NCBI GenBank assembly: GCA_016871715.1 | Contig: VHCO01000004.1 | Span: 1-64,000, forward strand | DNA from: Verrucomicrobiota bacterium | GTDB taxonomy: Bacteria > Verrucomicrobiota > Verrucomicrobiia > Limisphaerales > J093 | Direction: 5' to 3' | Length of the DNA: 64,000 bases | Shown: positions 16,953 through 25,613 of the stretch, one piece after another | How positions within the stretch are numbered: the first letter of the stretch is position 1 | How the letters are laid out: each line of letters begins with the position of its first letter | Notes under the pieces: model-generated | Database searches by the model: none | What the model was told of the DNA's origin: nothing | The model's input: only the letters and a program-made list of their open reading frames with translations | Made by a program: the position numbers and the translations under genes

Positions 16953-19900
16953 ATGAGAAACCAGTCCCGCCCAGCAAGCCGGTTGGCATCCAGGTTGGCG
17001 CGCGGTCGGCCTGTTGTGTGCGCAATGGATCTCGGGTGCCCGAGCACGAAACGATTGGGCCAGTCTCGACATTGGGCGGGGACGCGCGCGTGCATCTCTG
17101 GTTGGTCCCGTCTGGTCTGGGTGGCGCTGGTGGGGTTGGTGTGTGGGGGCGGGCCGTGGTCGACTTGGGGGGCGATCACCGCTCGGACCTTGGCGATTTC
17201 GGGGCAGCCTGTGCCGGACCGGCCGGGCGAGGTCATCGGCCGTACGGAGTTCTCGACCCCGGCGATCAATGGGCAGGGCGAGGTTGGCTTCTTGGCGGCG
17301 GTCGAGCCTGTGCCTGGGGGCGGGCGCGGGGCGTTTTTGGCTCGAGAAGATCGGTTGGAGTTGTTGGCGCGCGGTGGCGAGGTGGTGCCAGGCCTAGGCG
17401 GCGTGAGCTTTGAACACTTGGCTCACCTGGCGTTGAACGATCTCGGTGAGATCACCCTGGAGAGCGGTGGCCTGGTGCTCGAAGCGCTCTTGGCCCGGTG
17501 GGGCGGTCAGTGGCGTGACCTGGCACACTCGGGCGCTCCTGTGCCGGGTGCGGCTGGGGGCACCGTCTTCTCCGACCTGTCGGCTGTGCCCCATCGCCTC
17601 GAGGGCCCCATCTTCCGGAGTTCCGGTCCGCCCCAAGCCCTGTTTCTGGCGCGAACCTTCCGCCCCGACGATCCCTTGGGCGCCAGTCCCGAGAGTGTTT
17701 GGAGCGTCGACGACACGCGCGGGGCCGTGCGGGTGGCGACGTTCGAAGCGCCGGCGCCCGGCTTGGCTGGCGGTTCGATACTCACTTCGGCCCGGCAGTT
17801 CGCTTTGGCCTCGGCACCATCGGGCATCCTCGCTTTTGTGGGGCAACTGAGCGGCGGATCGGGGAGCGGCGAACTCTCCGTGCCCGGTCTCTGGGTCGGC
17901 CCACCCGATCGGGTGCGGATGATTGCCGGTGGGCACCTGCCCGTGCCCACCCTCGCCGGTACCGGGACCTGGCGAGCCATGCGGAGCCTGGACGTGAACG
18001 CTGCGGGCCAAGTCGTGGTGGTCGGCTCCTGGCTCGAGGGAGGACAGCAGGCCGAAAGCGTGTTGGTGGGAACACCCGCCGCACTTCGGTTATTAGTGCG
18101 GAGCGGTGGGGCGGCTCCGGGAGCCGATGGCCAGCCGGATGGTACTTACGAGGAGTTTCGTCAAGTGGCGATCAACGAGGCTGGCCAAGTTGTGGTGTTG
18201 GCCCGGGTGCGCGAGGCACCGCCTAACTTGGCGCTTTCGACGCGGCTCTATCGCTGGGACGCAGGCCAGCCCAAGCTCATGGTGCGGGCCGGCGCCGATG
18301 CGTGGCACCTTGCTCCCGGGGGCTGGCTCATCAACGAGATCCATGAGTGGGGCCTCAACGCCCAGGGACAACTCGCGTTCTTCGGGCTCGCCTCGACCGG
18401 GTTCGGTCCCGCTCGCACCGGTCTCTGGGTGAGCGACCTCGAGGACCGGCTCCGGCTCGTCGCGCACGACGGCATCGGCCTGCCCGACTCCGAGGACCAA
18501 ATCGTCGCCGTGCAACAGTTTGTCGGCCGGTCCGAGACAGGCCCGCCGAGCGGAGGGTCCGACGGCCGGCCGCGCTTGCTTAACGACTATGGCCAAGTGG
18601 CGTTCGCGGGAACGCTGCCGGACGGGAGGGTTGGCGTCTTCCGCACGCAGGTGAACGACCTGACGGCTAGCGACGGGCCCACGCTGCGGATCAAGAGCGC
18701 TCCCCTGAGGTATGTCAACGCCCCGGTCCGCATCGACGCGAACCCGGTGCTTGCCGTGCCTCGCGACCAACAGTTCACTCGGCTCCGGGTCTGGGTCGAA
18801 CCCCAGACCGAGCTGGACCAACTGCGGGTGAACCCGTTCGCGATCGGATCGGAGAGCCTGACCCTGAGCGACAACGTCATCTCGGTCTCCGGTGTGCCGG
18901 TCGGCTCGGTCACCAGTGCGCCCGATCTCGCGGTGGTGTTCTACCCGCAGGCCACCCGTCGCGACGTGGCCCTCGTGCTCCGGCGCCTCGAGTACGGTTA
19001 CCTCCGCAACGATCTGCAGGCGCCCGTCTCCGACCGACAAGTCCACGTCGAGTTGGTCCTCTCCGCTCAGCTCACGTTGCGTGCGACGCGCACGGTCCAG
19101 TTCCAGACGGTCATCGGCCTGGTCTTGATGCCGCCGGCCTACATCCGTTACAACGCCGTGCTCCGCCCGCTTGAGTCCTTGCCGTTCGAGGTCCGATGGC
19201 GGTTGGCCGATGGCACTTCGGTCCCCGCGGCGGATGTTCGTTGCCAGTCCGTTTCCGTTGGGCGCACCACCATCGCGAACACCCAAGAGGATGACACCGT
19301 CAACTGGGAGAGCGAGTTGCGCGGTAGCGAGTTGATCTTGCGCAGCAAGACGGGCGTCACCGCCGCCACCATGCCCTTGCCCGACGGCTCATCGCAGAGC
19401 GTCGTGACCTTCGGCGTCGGTTGCGCCGGCTTGACGGCTACCGCGCAGCTCACGGTGCTGAATGTCAATCCGCCGCGCACCACTGCGGACTGTCCGGTGG
19501 GGGAGATCCTGTTCTCGTTGACCCTCGCCAGGTCCCCGGGGGGCCAGGCGACCCGCGCCGCGCAGCGCGCAAGCCCCACCCTCCCGGCAGCGAGCGGGCT
19601 GTCCTTGGCGGATTTCTATGCCCTCCGCACTTGGCTCGGCCAGTCGACCGCGGGCACACGCCTCCGGGACTTGTTCGAGAATCACCGGGCCGAGTTGAGC
19701 CAAGTTGTGCTGCGTGATCCGGCGCTGCTCCTCGAGAGCTACGGTATGCTCACCGATTTTCGACCTGCCGTCCGTGCTTTCCTGGATGGCCGCGCTGACG
19801 AGTTCGGGATCCATCAGGAGCTGGTGGCTAACGTGCAGCGTGTCTTTGCCCGGTTCGCCGAGTTGGGCAGCCCCGCCCTGCGCGCCACCATCGAAGCGGA

Positions 19901-20231
19901 ACTGAACCGCTTCAACGCCCTCGATGATTTCACCGGTAAGACCTTCGCTGAATGGGGGCAGTTGCTCGGGGTCAATGCGCCGGCCCAGCCGTTCCTGGCC
20001 GTCTCGGGGGCGGTCCTGCAAGCGGGCGCGCTGACCCTCGAGGCCAACGCCCTCTCCGATGTCAGCTACTCCTTGTGGCGAACCGCTCAACTCGCCCCGG
20101 TTCTCTGGGTGCCGGTCCTTGACGCGAGCGTGCGCGTCGAGGAGGCCGCCGTCTTCCTCACCGATCCGAATCCGGGGGCAAGCTCAGCTTTCTACCAAGT
20201 GCGCGCGTCCGGCCCAGGAACCATCGAGTAG
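16953..20231 (+). CDS. Large secreted NxxGxxAF-repeat protein
   Basis: Exported protein of 1092 residues. The ATG at 16953 follows AAGGA (16941-16945) with 7-nt spacing; the frame is open upstream to 16875. After a long basic N-terminus comes a hydrophobic export segment ('LVWVALVGLVCGGG'). The first half holds repeats of the NxxGxxAF type: 'AINGQGEVGFLA', 'ALNDLGEITLES', 'DVNAAGQVVVVG', 'AINEAGQVVVLA', 'GLNAQGQLAFFG' and 'LLNDYGQVAFAG'. A middle region near residue 590 resembles a cadherin/Ig-like layer, and the end ('VSYSLWRTA' through 'SSAFYQVRAS') is the C-terminal module common to secreted proteins here. Function unknown; the repeats suggest a propeller or adhesive fold. Confidence 0.85.
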   Translation: MRNQSRPASRLASRLARGRPVVCAMDLGCPSTKRLGQSRHWAGTRACISGWSRLVWVALVGLVCGGGPWSTWGAITARTLAISGQPVPDRPGEVIGRTEFSTPAINGQGEVGFLAAVEPVPGGGRGAFLAREDRLELLARGGEVVPGLGGVSFEHLAHLALNDLGEITLESGGLVLEALLARWGGQWRDLAHSGAPVPGAAGGTVFSDLSAVPHRLEGPIFRSSGPPQALFLARTFRPDDPLGASPESVWSVDDTRGAVRVATFEAPAPGLAGGSILTSARQFALASAPSGILAFVGQLSGGSGSGELSVPGLWVGPPDRVRMIAGGHLPVPTLAGTGTWRAMRSLDVNAAGQVVVVGSWLEGGQQAESVLVGTPAALRLLVRSGGAAPGADGQPDGTYEEFRQVAINEAGQVVVLARVREAPPNLALSTRLYRWDAGQPKLMVRAGADAWHLAPGGWLINEIHEWGLNAQGQLAFFGLASTGFGPARTGLWVSDLEDRLRLVAHDGIGLPDSEDQIVAVQQFVGRSETGPPSGGSDGRPRLLNDYGQVAFAGTLPDGRVGVFRTQVNDLTASDGPTLRIKSAPLRYVNAPVRIDANPVLAVPRDQQFTRLRVWVEPQTELDQLRVNPFAIGSESLTLSDNVISVSGVPVGSVTSAPDLAVVFYPQATRRDVALVLRRLEYGYLRNDLQAPVSDRQVHVELVLSAQLTLRATRTVQFQTVIGLVLMPPAYIRYNAVLRPLESLPFEVRWRLADGTSVPAADVRCQSVSVGRTTIANTQEDDTVNWESELRGSELILRSKTGVTAATMPLPDGSSQSVVTFGVGCAGLTATAQLTVLNVNPPRTTADCPVGEILFSLTLARSPGGQATRAAQRASPTLPAASGLSLADFYALRTWLGQSTAGTRLRDLFENHRAELSQVVLRDPALLLESYGMLTDFRPAVRAFLDGRADEFGIHQELVANVQRVFARFAELGSPALRATIEAELNRFNALDDFTGKTFAEWGQLLGVNAPAQPFLAVSGAVLQAGALTLEANALSDVSYSLWRTAQLAPVLWVPVLDASVRVEEAAVFLTDPNPGASSAFYQVRASGPGTIE

Positions 20232-20270
20232 TCCCTGGGACGGGGAGCGTGTGCCGCGGTCGCGTCACGA

Positions 20271-21689
20271 TCAAAGCCAACCGCCCCACCCGAACACCAG
20301 GAACAGGTAGAAACCGCCCAGCAACGCGATGGGGACTGCACGCCGGCGGCCCCTCATTGGATCGGCCAGCCGTGCTTCCCGGAATGCCAACAGCGTGCCT
20401 GTGGCCACCAATCCCAGCGCGATCGCCGAGAGCGTCTCCAGGCTCAACCAGGCGCCCGGCTGAGGAATGCTCTTGGCGGTCATCCCCAGCACCGTCTGCA
20501 CCCCCGCCGGTTCCGCCCACGCATAGGGCAGAAAGCCAACCCACGAAGTGAACTTCTCGAGTGCCTTGGCCATGTGCCCCGCCGCCACCACAACGGCTAT
20601 AGGCAACGCCAGCTTACGCCAAGTCTCGCCCAACGATCGGCCTGCTCCTACGCCGCGCCCGACCAATCCCAGCACCAGCCACAGCGCCAGCGGCACCACT
20701 ACGATGGTCCATAGCCCCTTCACCCAGCCGGCCGCCGCGCCCGCGCTCAAAGCCTGGACGACCTGGTCCGGGACGTACGCAAAGACCGGTTCAGCCGCCT
20801 TCCATACACCGCACAGCTCATAGGTCACAAAACCGGACACGATCATCACGAATAATGTCAGGGGCCACGAGGCCATCGGCTCACGCGTGTCCGCTCGCGC
20901 AAACGGGGTGCGCACCACCAACTGCATCGCGCCCGAGGGATCGGCCTTCAGACACCCACCGCACACCAGACAGTCCTGGCTCGAATTCAACCGCGCCGGG
21001 TTAAGCAGTGAACGGCAGGTCCGGGCATTCGGAGCGCGGCACTGGGATTCAGCCCCGCCGCCCGCGGGCCGGACGGCGAGCATGCCTCCCCGCCCGTACG
21101 CGCTCAGCAGCAGGGCGACCGGACAGAAGCCCCGGCAGAACGCGCGGTCGCGGTAGAGCCAACCCGCCACCAACGCCAAGGCCAGTGCCGCCCACAGAAA
21201 CATCGAGGTATAGTGAGGCACCCGGTGAATCTGAACCGCCGGCACCAACATCTGCAGGGCGGCGAACAGGGCGATCGCCAGGCTGCCGCGCGCCAGCCAG
21301 GTGGGCAGTGGGGCTTGGCGCCAGCCGAGTTTCGCACCGAGACTTTCCGCTCGACTCGAGACCCATTCCAGCGGGCAAACCATGCACCAAGCCCGGCCCA
21401 CCAGCACCGTCAGCCAAATCATCGCCGGCCACCAGAGCCCCCAAATCGCCAGGTTCACCAAGTTGGCTTTGGCATAAAGCTTGGCGTTGACGCCCTCCGG
21501 CGTGAACTTCCCCCACCCGAGCAAGGCGAGCAGGACGAAAGCGACCAGCATCAGCGCCTGCAACGTCCCGGGAAAGCCGGCCCAGGTCACCAGCGCCCGC
21601 ACGGGTCGCCACCCCAGCAGATCGTAGCCGGGCACGCGGTTCGGTGAGAAGCCGGACCCAACGGTGGGCGCCACTGTGTTCTGGCTCAT
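20271..21689 (-). CDS. Membrane 4Fe-4S ferredoxin (NapH/CcoG-like)
   Basis: Integral membrane iron-sulfur protein of 472 residues that would pass electrons between quinol and periplasmic carriers. About ten hydrophobic helices are interspersed with cysteine motifs: 'CMVCPLEW' and 'CRGFCPVALLL' (the paired CxxxCP/CxxCP signature of NapH/NosR-type proteins) and 'CLVCGGCLKADP' as one ferredoxin half. The usual closing 'CxxxCP' of that cluster is not seen, but extra cysteines at 'SQCRAPNARTCRS' could complete it. It follows the octahaem cytochrome on the same strand, though a terminator lies between them. The redox partner is inferred from this proximity. Confidence 0.85.
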   Translation of the reverse strand: MSQNTVAPTVGSGFSPNRVPGYDLLGWRPVRALVTWAGFPGTLQALMLVAFVLLALLGWGKFTPEGVNAKLYAKANLVNLAIWGLWWPAMIWLTVLVGRAWCMVCPLEWVSSRAESLGAKLGWRQAPLPTWLARGSLAIALFAALQMLVPAVQIHRVPHYTSMFLWAALALALVAGWLYRDRAFCRGFCPVALLLSAYGRGGMLAVRPAGGGAESQCRAPNARTCRSLLNPARLNSSQDCLVCGGCLKADPSGAMQLVVRTPFARADTREPMASWPLTLFVMIVSGFVTYELCGVWKAAEPVFAYVPDQVVQALSAGAAAGWVKGLWTIVVVPLALWLVLGLVGRGVGAGRSLGETWRKLALPIAVVVAAGHMAKALEKFTSWVGFLPYAWAEPAGVQTVLGMTAKSIPQPGAWLSLETLSAIALGLVATGTLLAFREARLADPMRGRRRAVPIALLGGFYLFLVFGWGGWL

Positions 21690-21723
21690 ATGGATCAGAG
21701 GTTGGGAGGAATGACCGTTTGCA

Positions 21724-21830
21724 GGCAGGGCGCGTCGTCCTGTGCGGGCCGCGCTGGCCTGTATTCACGACGGTTTGCGGTGCGCAGAGGATAGCGTCAC
21801 CTGCTGCGGACGGGTCGTCCAACTCGGTGA
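21724..21830. repeat. Degenerate copy of palindromic repeat A
   Basis: GCAGGGCGCGTCGTCCTG at the left and TTTGCGGTGCGCAGAGGATAGCG at the right follow the family A outline with many differences; the loop between carries 'GTATTCACGACGGTTTGCGG', like other copies. It lies between the membrane ferredoxin start and the cytochrome terminator. Confidence 0.5.
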
Positions 21831-21844
21831 CTCGTGGGTAACAT

Positions 21845-21873
21845 AAAAAAAGCCGGGCGGCGCACCGCCCGGC
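21845..21873 (-). terminator. Rho-independent terminator of octahaem cytochrome gene
   Basis: A perfect 9-bp stem (GCCGGGCGG at 21852-21860 with its complement at 21865-21873) closes a 4-nt loop. On the - strand it is followed by seven T (21851-21845). It lies about 40 bp after the cytochrome stop and before the membrane ferredoxin gene, so the latter probably needs its own promoter or readthrough. Confidence 0.92.
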
Positions 21874-21914
21874 CATTCACTCACACTACCCGAACGTCGT
21901 CCAACGGAACCGAC

Positions 21915-23249
21915 TCAGTTGTGGAAACCGCGCGCCCGATTCGAGAGTTGCTGCAGAGTGAGCTTGCCTTCGGAGCCCCCGACGCCGTCGGCGTCTTTGT
22001 GGCATTGGTAACAAACGTAGCCGAGGGTGACACCGGTGTTGCCGTTGGCAAACGCGCCGTCGGGCGTGAACATCTGGCCGTCGGCCGCGGTATTGATCTT
22101 AAAGATGTGCGTGCGGATGTCGCCGACGTATTTGTTGACGGAGACGGCCGTCCGGGTGGCGTAGGGCATGTGGCACGTGGTGCAGTCCGTGAAGGCGCTA
22201 TGCGGGTCGTTCGCGTACCGCGTCGGGCTGTGGCAATCGGTGCAGTCTTTGACCATGGCATTCGGTAAACCGCGCCGTGCACTCACATGCGGGTTGTGGC
22301 AGCTCACGCAACTCAGACCGGCGTGCTTCGAGGAGAGGAACTCGTTGTACGATTCGTGGTGCCGGATGAAGCCGCCGCTGGCAGGAATCGTTTCCTTGGC
22401 GCCGCGGACATGGCACGAGCCGCACAGGGCTGAGCTGGTATCCCTCTTGATATCGTTCTTCGAGAGCGAAACGACATGTCGGCCGCCGGGACCATGACAG
22501 GCCTCGCACTGGACGCCCGGTTCGGCAAACGACCCGGCCATACCCGGCAAACCGTCGTGGCGCACCCCGCCTTGGCTGACTGGCACCCAACCCGTCGTGT
22601 GGCACGCCCCGCAGTCGTAGGGCTTGGTCCCCAACGGCACGGAGGTTTCGTACCCGACCCACCCTTGGGTGGCGTTGTTGTACTGCACATTGGGCCCTGT
22701 GACCACGTAGCCGTTCTGGTCGACGAATCGCGCCTTGTACCACGCGCCGCCGATGACCCAGCTCACGTCGTTCCACGTCCAACCCGCCGGCGTGTTGGGC
22801 ACATTCACCTGCTGCGCCGAAAAGTACTTGGGGGGTGCGCCGTTGACCTTGACCAGCTTGTAACCGTGTCCGCTGTCGTTGAACTGGCCGGAGACGGTCG
22901 GGTGGCATGTCTTGCAGGCGGCCGTGCCCACATAGGCCGCCTGCCGGCGCTGCCCGTCATTGACCAGGCGATAGAAATTCTTCGCCGCTGTGGCCGGCAC
23001 GAACACCCGATGCAGGGTGCCTTCCTTCACCACACTCTGGTTGACTTGGACCCAGGTCTGGAAGTCGTTCGAGGCCTCGAGCACGTAATCCCGGCCGTCG
23101 GTCGCGTCCCAGGTAATCTTGGCCCCCGTGGGATCGCGCGCGACGGACAGGGTCGGGTCGGCGGCTTGAACCGTGCCCGAGGCGTTCAGCAGCCATGCGC
23201 CTAAGGCGCACAGCGTCAGCAGTCTACGCGTTGTAGAGGAGACAATCAT
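21915..23249 (-). CDS. Secreted octahaem c-type cytochrome
   Basis: Periplasmic multihaem cytochrome of 444 residues with eight CxxCH motifs, in order CKTCH, CGACH, CEACH, CGSCH, CVSCH, CTDCH, CTTCH and CYQCH. A signal peptide precedes (MIVSSTTRRLLTLCALGAW). Residues about 32-95 are unusual: 'GRDYVLEASNDFQTWVQVN' through 'KNFYRLVND' is the FYRL-type module normally found at the extreme C-terminus of secreted verrucomicrobial proteins, here at the N-terminus before the first haem. The haem spacing ('CEACHGPGG', 'CVSCHNPH') resembles cytochrome c554/NrfA-related electron carriers, but I do not see the features needed to name an enzyme. A strong terminator follows; the neighbour is a membrane ferredoxin. 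Confidence 0.93.
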   Translation of the reverse strand: MIVSSTTRRLLTLCALGAWLLNASGTVQAADPTLSVARDPTGAKITWDATDGRDYVLEASNDFQTWVQVNQSVVKEGTLHRVFVPATAAKNFYRLVNDGQRRQAAYVGTAACKTCHPTVSGQFNDSGHGYKLVKVNGAPPKYFSAQQVNVPNTPAGWTWNDVSWVIGGAWYKARFVDQNGYVVTGPNVQYNNATQGWVGYETSVPLGTKPYDCGACHTTGWVPVSQGGVRHDGLPGMAGSFAEPGVQCEACHGPGGRHVVSLSKNDIKRDTSSALCGSCHVRGAKETIPASGGFIRHHESYNEFLSSKHAGLSCVSCHNPHVSARRGLPNAMVKDCTDCHSPTRYANDPHSAFTDCTTCHMPYATRTAVSVNKYVGDIRTHIFKINTAADGQMFTPDGAFANGNTGVTLGYVCYQCHKDADGVGGSEGKLTLQQLSNRARGFHN

Positions 23250-23433
23250 AGGTCAATCGAGGGTTGGGGTTTGGGAGTCTGTTTGGGCACGCACGCACAC
23301 TCGGACGCCTGGCAAACTGCCCGCGGCCCGATTGCGGACCAGGAGCTTGGCCTGTGCCGGTTGGACGAGTGCGCCGCCTAGGTTCACACCTCAACCTTGC
23401 CTTCGCTCACCCGTCAGGATCATGACCGGCAGA

Positions 23434-24936
23434 TTACAGTTTCGTCATCTGCCGGTTCGGCGCGGGTGCGGACGGCCCTGGAAAACTGAGCGTGAAGGTC
23501 GTGCCCTGGCCCTCGCGGCTCGTGACCCGGGCGCTGCCTCCGTGCAAGCGCATGATCGATTGCACGATCGCCAACCCCAACCCCGCCCCGCCCGGGTGCC
23601 GGGCATCCGCATGGTCCACGCGGTAAAACCGGTCAAAGACCTTCGACAGATGCTCCGCCGGGATCCCGGTGCCGTTGTCGCGGACGGTCAACTCGACAGC
23701 CTGGTCGGCATGCGCACACACTTCGAGCTGGATCTGTCCCTGGGCCGGCGTGTACCGGAGGGCGTTGCCGAGCAGGTTGCTCACCGCCCGGCGGAACAAC
23801 ATCGCGTCGCCTTCCACCCACGCTTCCCCAGCGCAACTGACTGCCACCCCTCGTTCGGCCGCAAGCGCCGAGTAAAACTCACGCACGGCCTCGAGTTGCG
23901 CCCGCGCATCGAAACGGACCCGTTGAATCGCCGCTTTCGGATTGTCGGCCCGGGCCATGAACAACAAGTCCTCGATCATGCGGGAGAGCCGTTGGAACTC
24001 CTCGAGGCTGGAGGCCAGCACCTGTTGGTACTCGACCGGCGTGCGGCTCCGTGCCAGCGCCACCTCGGCTTCGCCGCGCAAATTGTTGATGGGTGTCCGC
24101 AACGCGTGCGCTAAATCGCCGGAGAACTGCGACAAACGCGTGAACGAGTCCTCCAACCGGTCCAGCATCGCGTTGAAGGCGGCCACCAGATCCGCCAGTT
24201 CCGACGGCCAGTGCGCGCCCCCAATCCGCTCATAGAGATGGCTGGCCCGCACCTGCTGCGCCTGGCGGGTGATGTCTGTCAGCGGGCGCACACCCGTCCG
24301 AGCCGCCCAGGCGCCCGCCGCCGCCGCCAGCCCCAACCCCACCCCGAGCACCACCAACAATCGGCGCCGATAATCCGCCAACAAGGCCAGGTCGGTCGAG
24401 ATGTCCAGGGCCGTCTGCAACACCCGTGTCTCGGGACCTCGCCCCAGCGGTGCCCGCACGGACAGTAACAGAAAGGTCCCGTGATGCACCGCCTCCGGCA
24501 CCGCGCGGTTAGGCGCCTCGTCGCTCGCGGCTTGGGCGGCCGGGAATCGGTCGACCGGCAGCCGTTCGTTCATCCCCGGGGTTTCGAGCACCTGCCCCGT
24601 CCGCTCGTCCAGGACCCGCAGGAAGTATCGAAGCGGGCTCTCGGAGGCTTCATGCTCCACCTCGTTGGCCAACAGCTCGGTCTTTTGTGGATGGTCGCGT
24701 AACAGCAGCCGTAACACCTGCACCTTGCTGGCCAGTAGCGCGTGGTCGCGCGCGTCCAGATTGCGCTCGAGCACCCAGTACAAATAGCCGGCCGCTGGCA
24801 ACGACAAGGCCGCCGTCGTCGCCACATAGAGCACCGTGAGCCGCCGCGTGAGCGACCAGGCCCGCGTCGCACCAGCCACCGCCACCGGCCCAGGTCCAGG
24901 TCCAGGTCCGGCCCGCTCAGCGCTCCTCGAGGACAT
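23434..24936 (-). CDS. Heavy-metal-type sensor histidine kinase (CusS-like)
   Basis: Membrane sensor kinase of 500 residues. TM1 is about residues 31-53 and TM2 about 192-212, with a periplasmic domain between them. HAMP follows, then the phosphoacceptor block '[16 protein letters not shown]' with His277 (Ala replaces the usual Glu of HELRTP). The ATPase domain has '[11 protein letters not shown]' (N box), 'DNGTGIP' (G1) and '[12 protein letters not shown]' (G2). The layout matches the CusS/CopS family of copper and silver sensors. A GPGPGPGP tract lies in the N-terminal cytoplasmic tail. It overlaps the response regulator gene by 20 bp, implying coupled translation. No metal-efflux genes are adjacent, so the signal is uncertain. 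Confidence 0.93.
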   Translation of the reverse strand: MSSRSAERAGPGPGPGPVAVAGATRAWSLTRRLTVLYVATTAALSLPAAGYLYWVLERNLDARDHALLASKVQVLRLLLRDHPQKTELLANEVEHEASESPLRYFLRVLDERTGQVLETPGMNERLPVDRFPAAQAASDEAPNRAVPEAVHHGTFLLLSVRAPLGRGPETRVLQTALDISTDLALLADYRRRLLVVLGVGLGLAAAAGAWAARTGVRPLTDITRQAQQVRASHLYERIGGAHWPSELADLVAAFNAMLDRLEDSFTRLSQFSGDLAHALRTPINNLRGEAEVALARSRTPVEYQQVLASSLEEFQRLSRMIEDLLFMARADNPKAAIQRVRFDARAQLEAVREFYSALAAERGVAVSCAGEAWVEGDAMLFRRAVSNLLGNALRYTPAQGQIQLEVCAHADQAVELTVRDNGTGIPAEHLSKVFDRFYRVDHADARHPGGAGLGLAIVQSIMRLHGGSARVTSREGQGTTFTLSFPGPSAPAPNRQMTKL

Positions 24937-25588
24937 AACCCAGGCCGCGAACGGTGTGGATCAGCTTGGCCGGAAAGGGATCGTCCACCTTCCCGCGCAA
25001 GCGCCGCACCGCGACGTCCACCACATTGGTGTCGCTGTCGAAATGCATGTCCCATACCTGCTCCGCAATCAGCGTGCGCGATAACACCTCCCCCTGCCGC
25101 CGTACCAGCAACGACAACAACGCGAACTCCTTAGGCGTCAGATCCAAGCGTTGCCCACCCCGCACTGCCCGGTGGCGCGTCACGTCCAGTTCCAGGTCCC
25201 CCACCTGCAGCGGCCCCGGCCCCCGGCCAGAGTTGCGGCGCAGCAGCGTCCGCACCCGGGCCAACAACTCGGAAAAGGCGAACGGTTTGACCAGGTAGTC
25301 GTCGGCGCCCGACTCGAGGCCTTTCACTCGATCCGGCACGCTGTCGCGCGCGGTCAGGAACAGGACCGGGCTCTCTCGGCCTGCCTGACGTAACGAGCGA
25401 AGGATCGTCCACCCATCGCAGCCCGGCAACCCCACGTCCAACACCACCAAGTCGTAGTCTTGCGTCAGAGCCAAGTGCAGCCCGTCATCGCCACGCCCCG
25501 CGGTGTCCACCACAAAACCGCTTTCCGAGAGCCCCTTGCGCAGGTACGCCGCCGTCTTGACTTCGTCTTCGACAATCAATATGCGCAT
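24917..25588 (-). CDS. OmpR-family response regulator (CusR-like)
   Basis: DNA-binding response regulator, 223 residues from the ATG at 25588 ('MRILIVEDE'); the frame runs further upstream but that part lacks homology. The receiver has the acidic pair in 'VEDE', phosphoacceptor Asp51 ('[10 protein letters not shown]') and the Lys in 'DYLVKPF'. A winged-helix C-terminal domain ends '[16 protein letters not shown]', the standard OmpR/PhoB ending. Its 3' end overlaps the cognate kinase by 20 bp. It lies 25 bp beyond the GH51 start-distal end, all on the - strand. Confidence 0.95.
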   Translation of the reverse strand: MRILIVEDEVKTAAYLRKGLSESGFVVDTAGRGDDGLHLALTQDYDLVVLDVGLPGCDGWTILRSLRQAGRESPVLFLTARDSVPDRVKGLESGADDYLVKPFAFSELLARVRTLLRRNSGRGPGPLQVGDLELDVTRHRAVRGGQRLDLTPKEFALLSLLVRRQGEVLSRTLIAEQVWDMHFDSDTNVVDVAVRRLRGKVDDPFPAKLIHTVRGLGYVLEER

Positions 25589-25613
25589 GGTGCGCCCCGT
25601 TGGCTCGACCGGC

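Noticed and set aside
18093-19286. A 397-codon antisense frame in the NxxGxxAF-repeat gene
   Set aside because: Composition is Arg/Asp/Gly shadow type and the sense frame has ordered repeats and a signal sequence.
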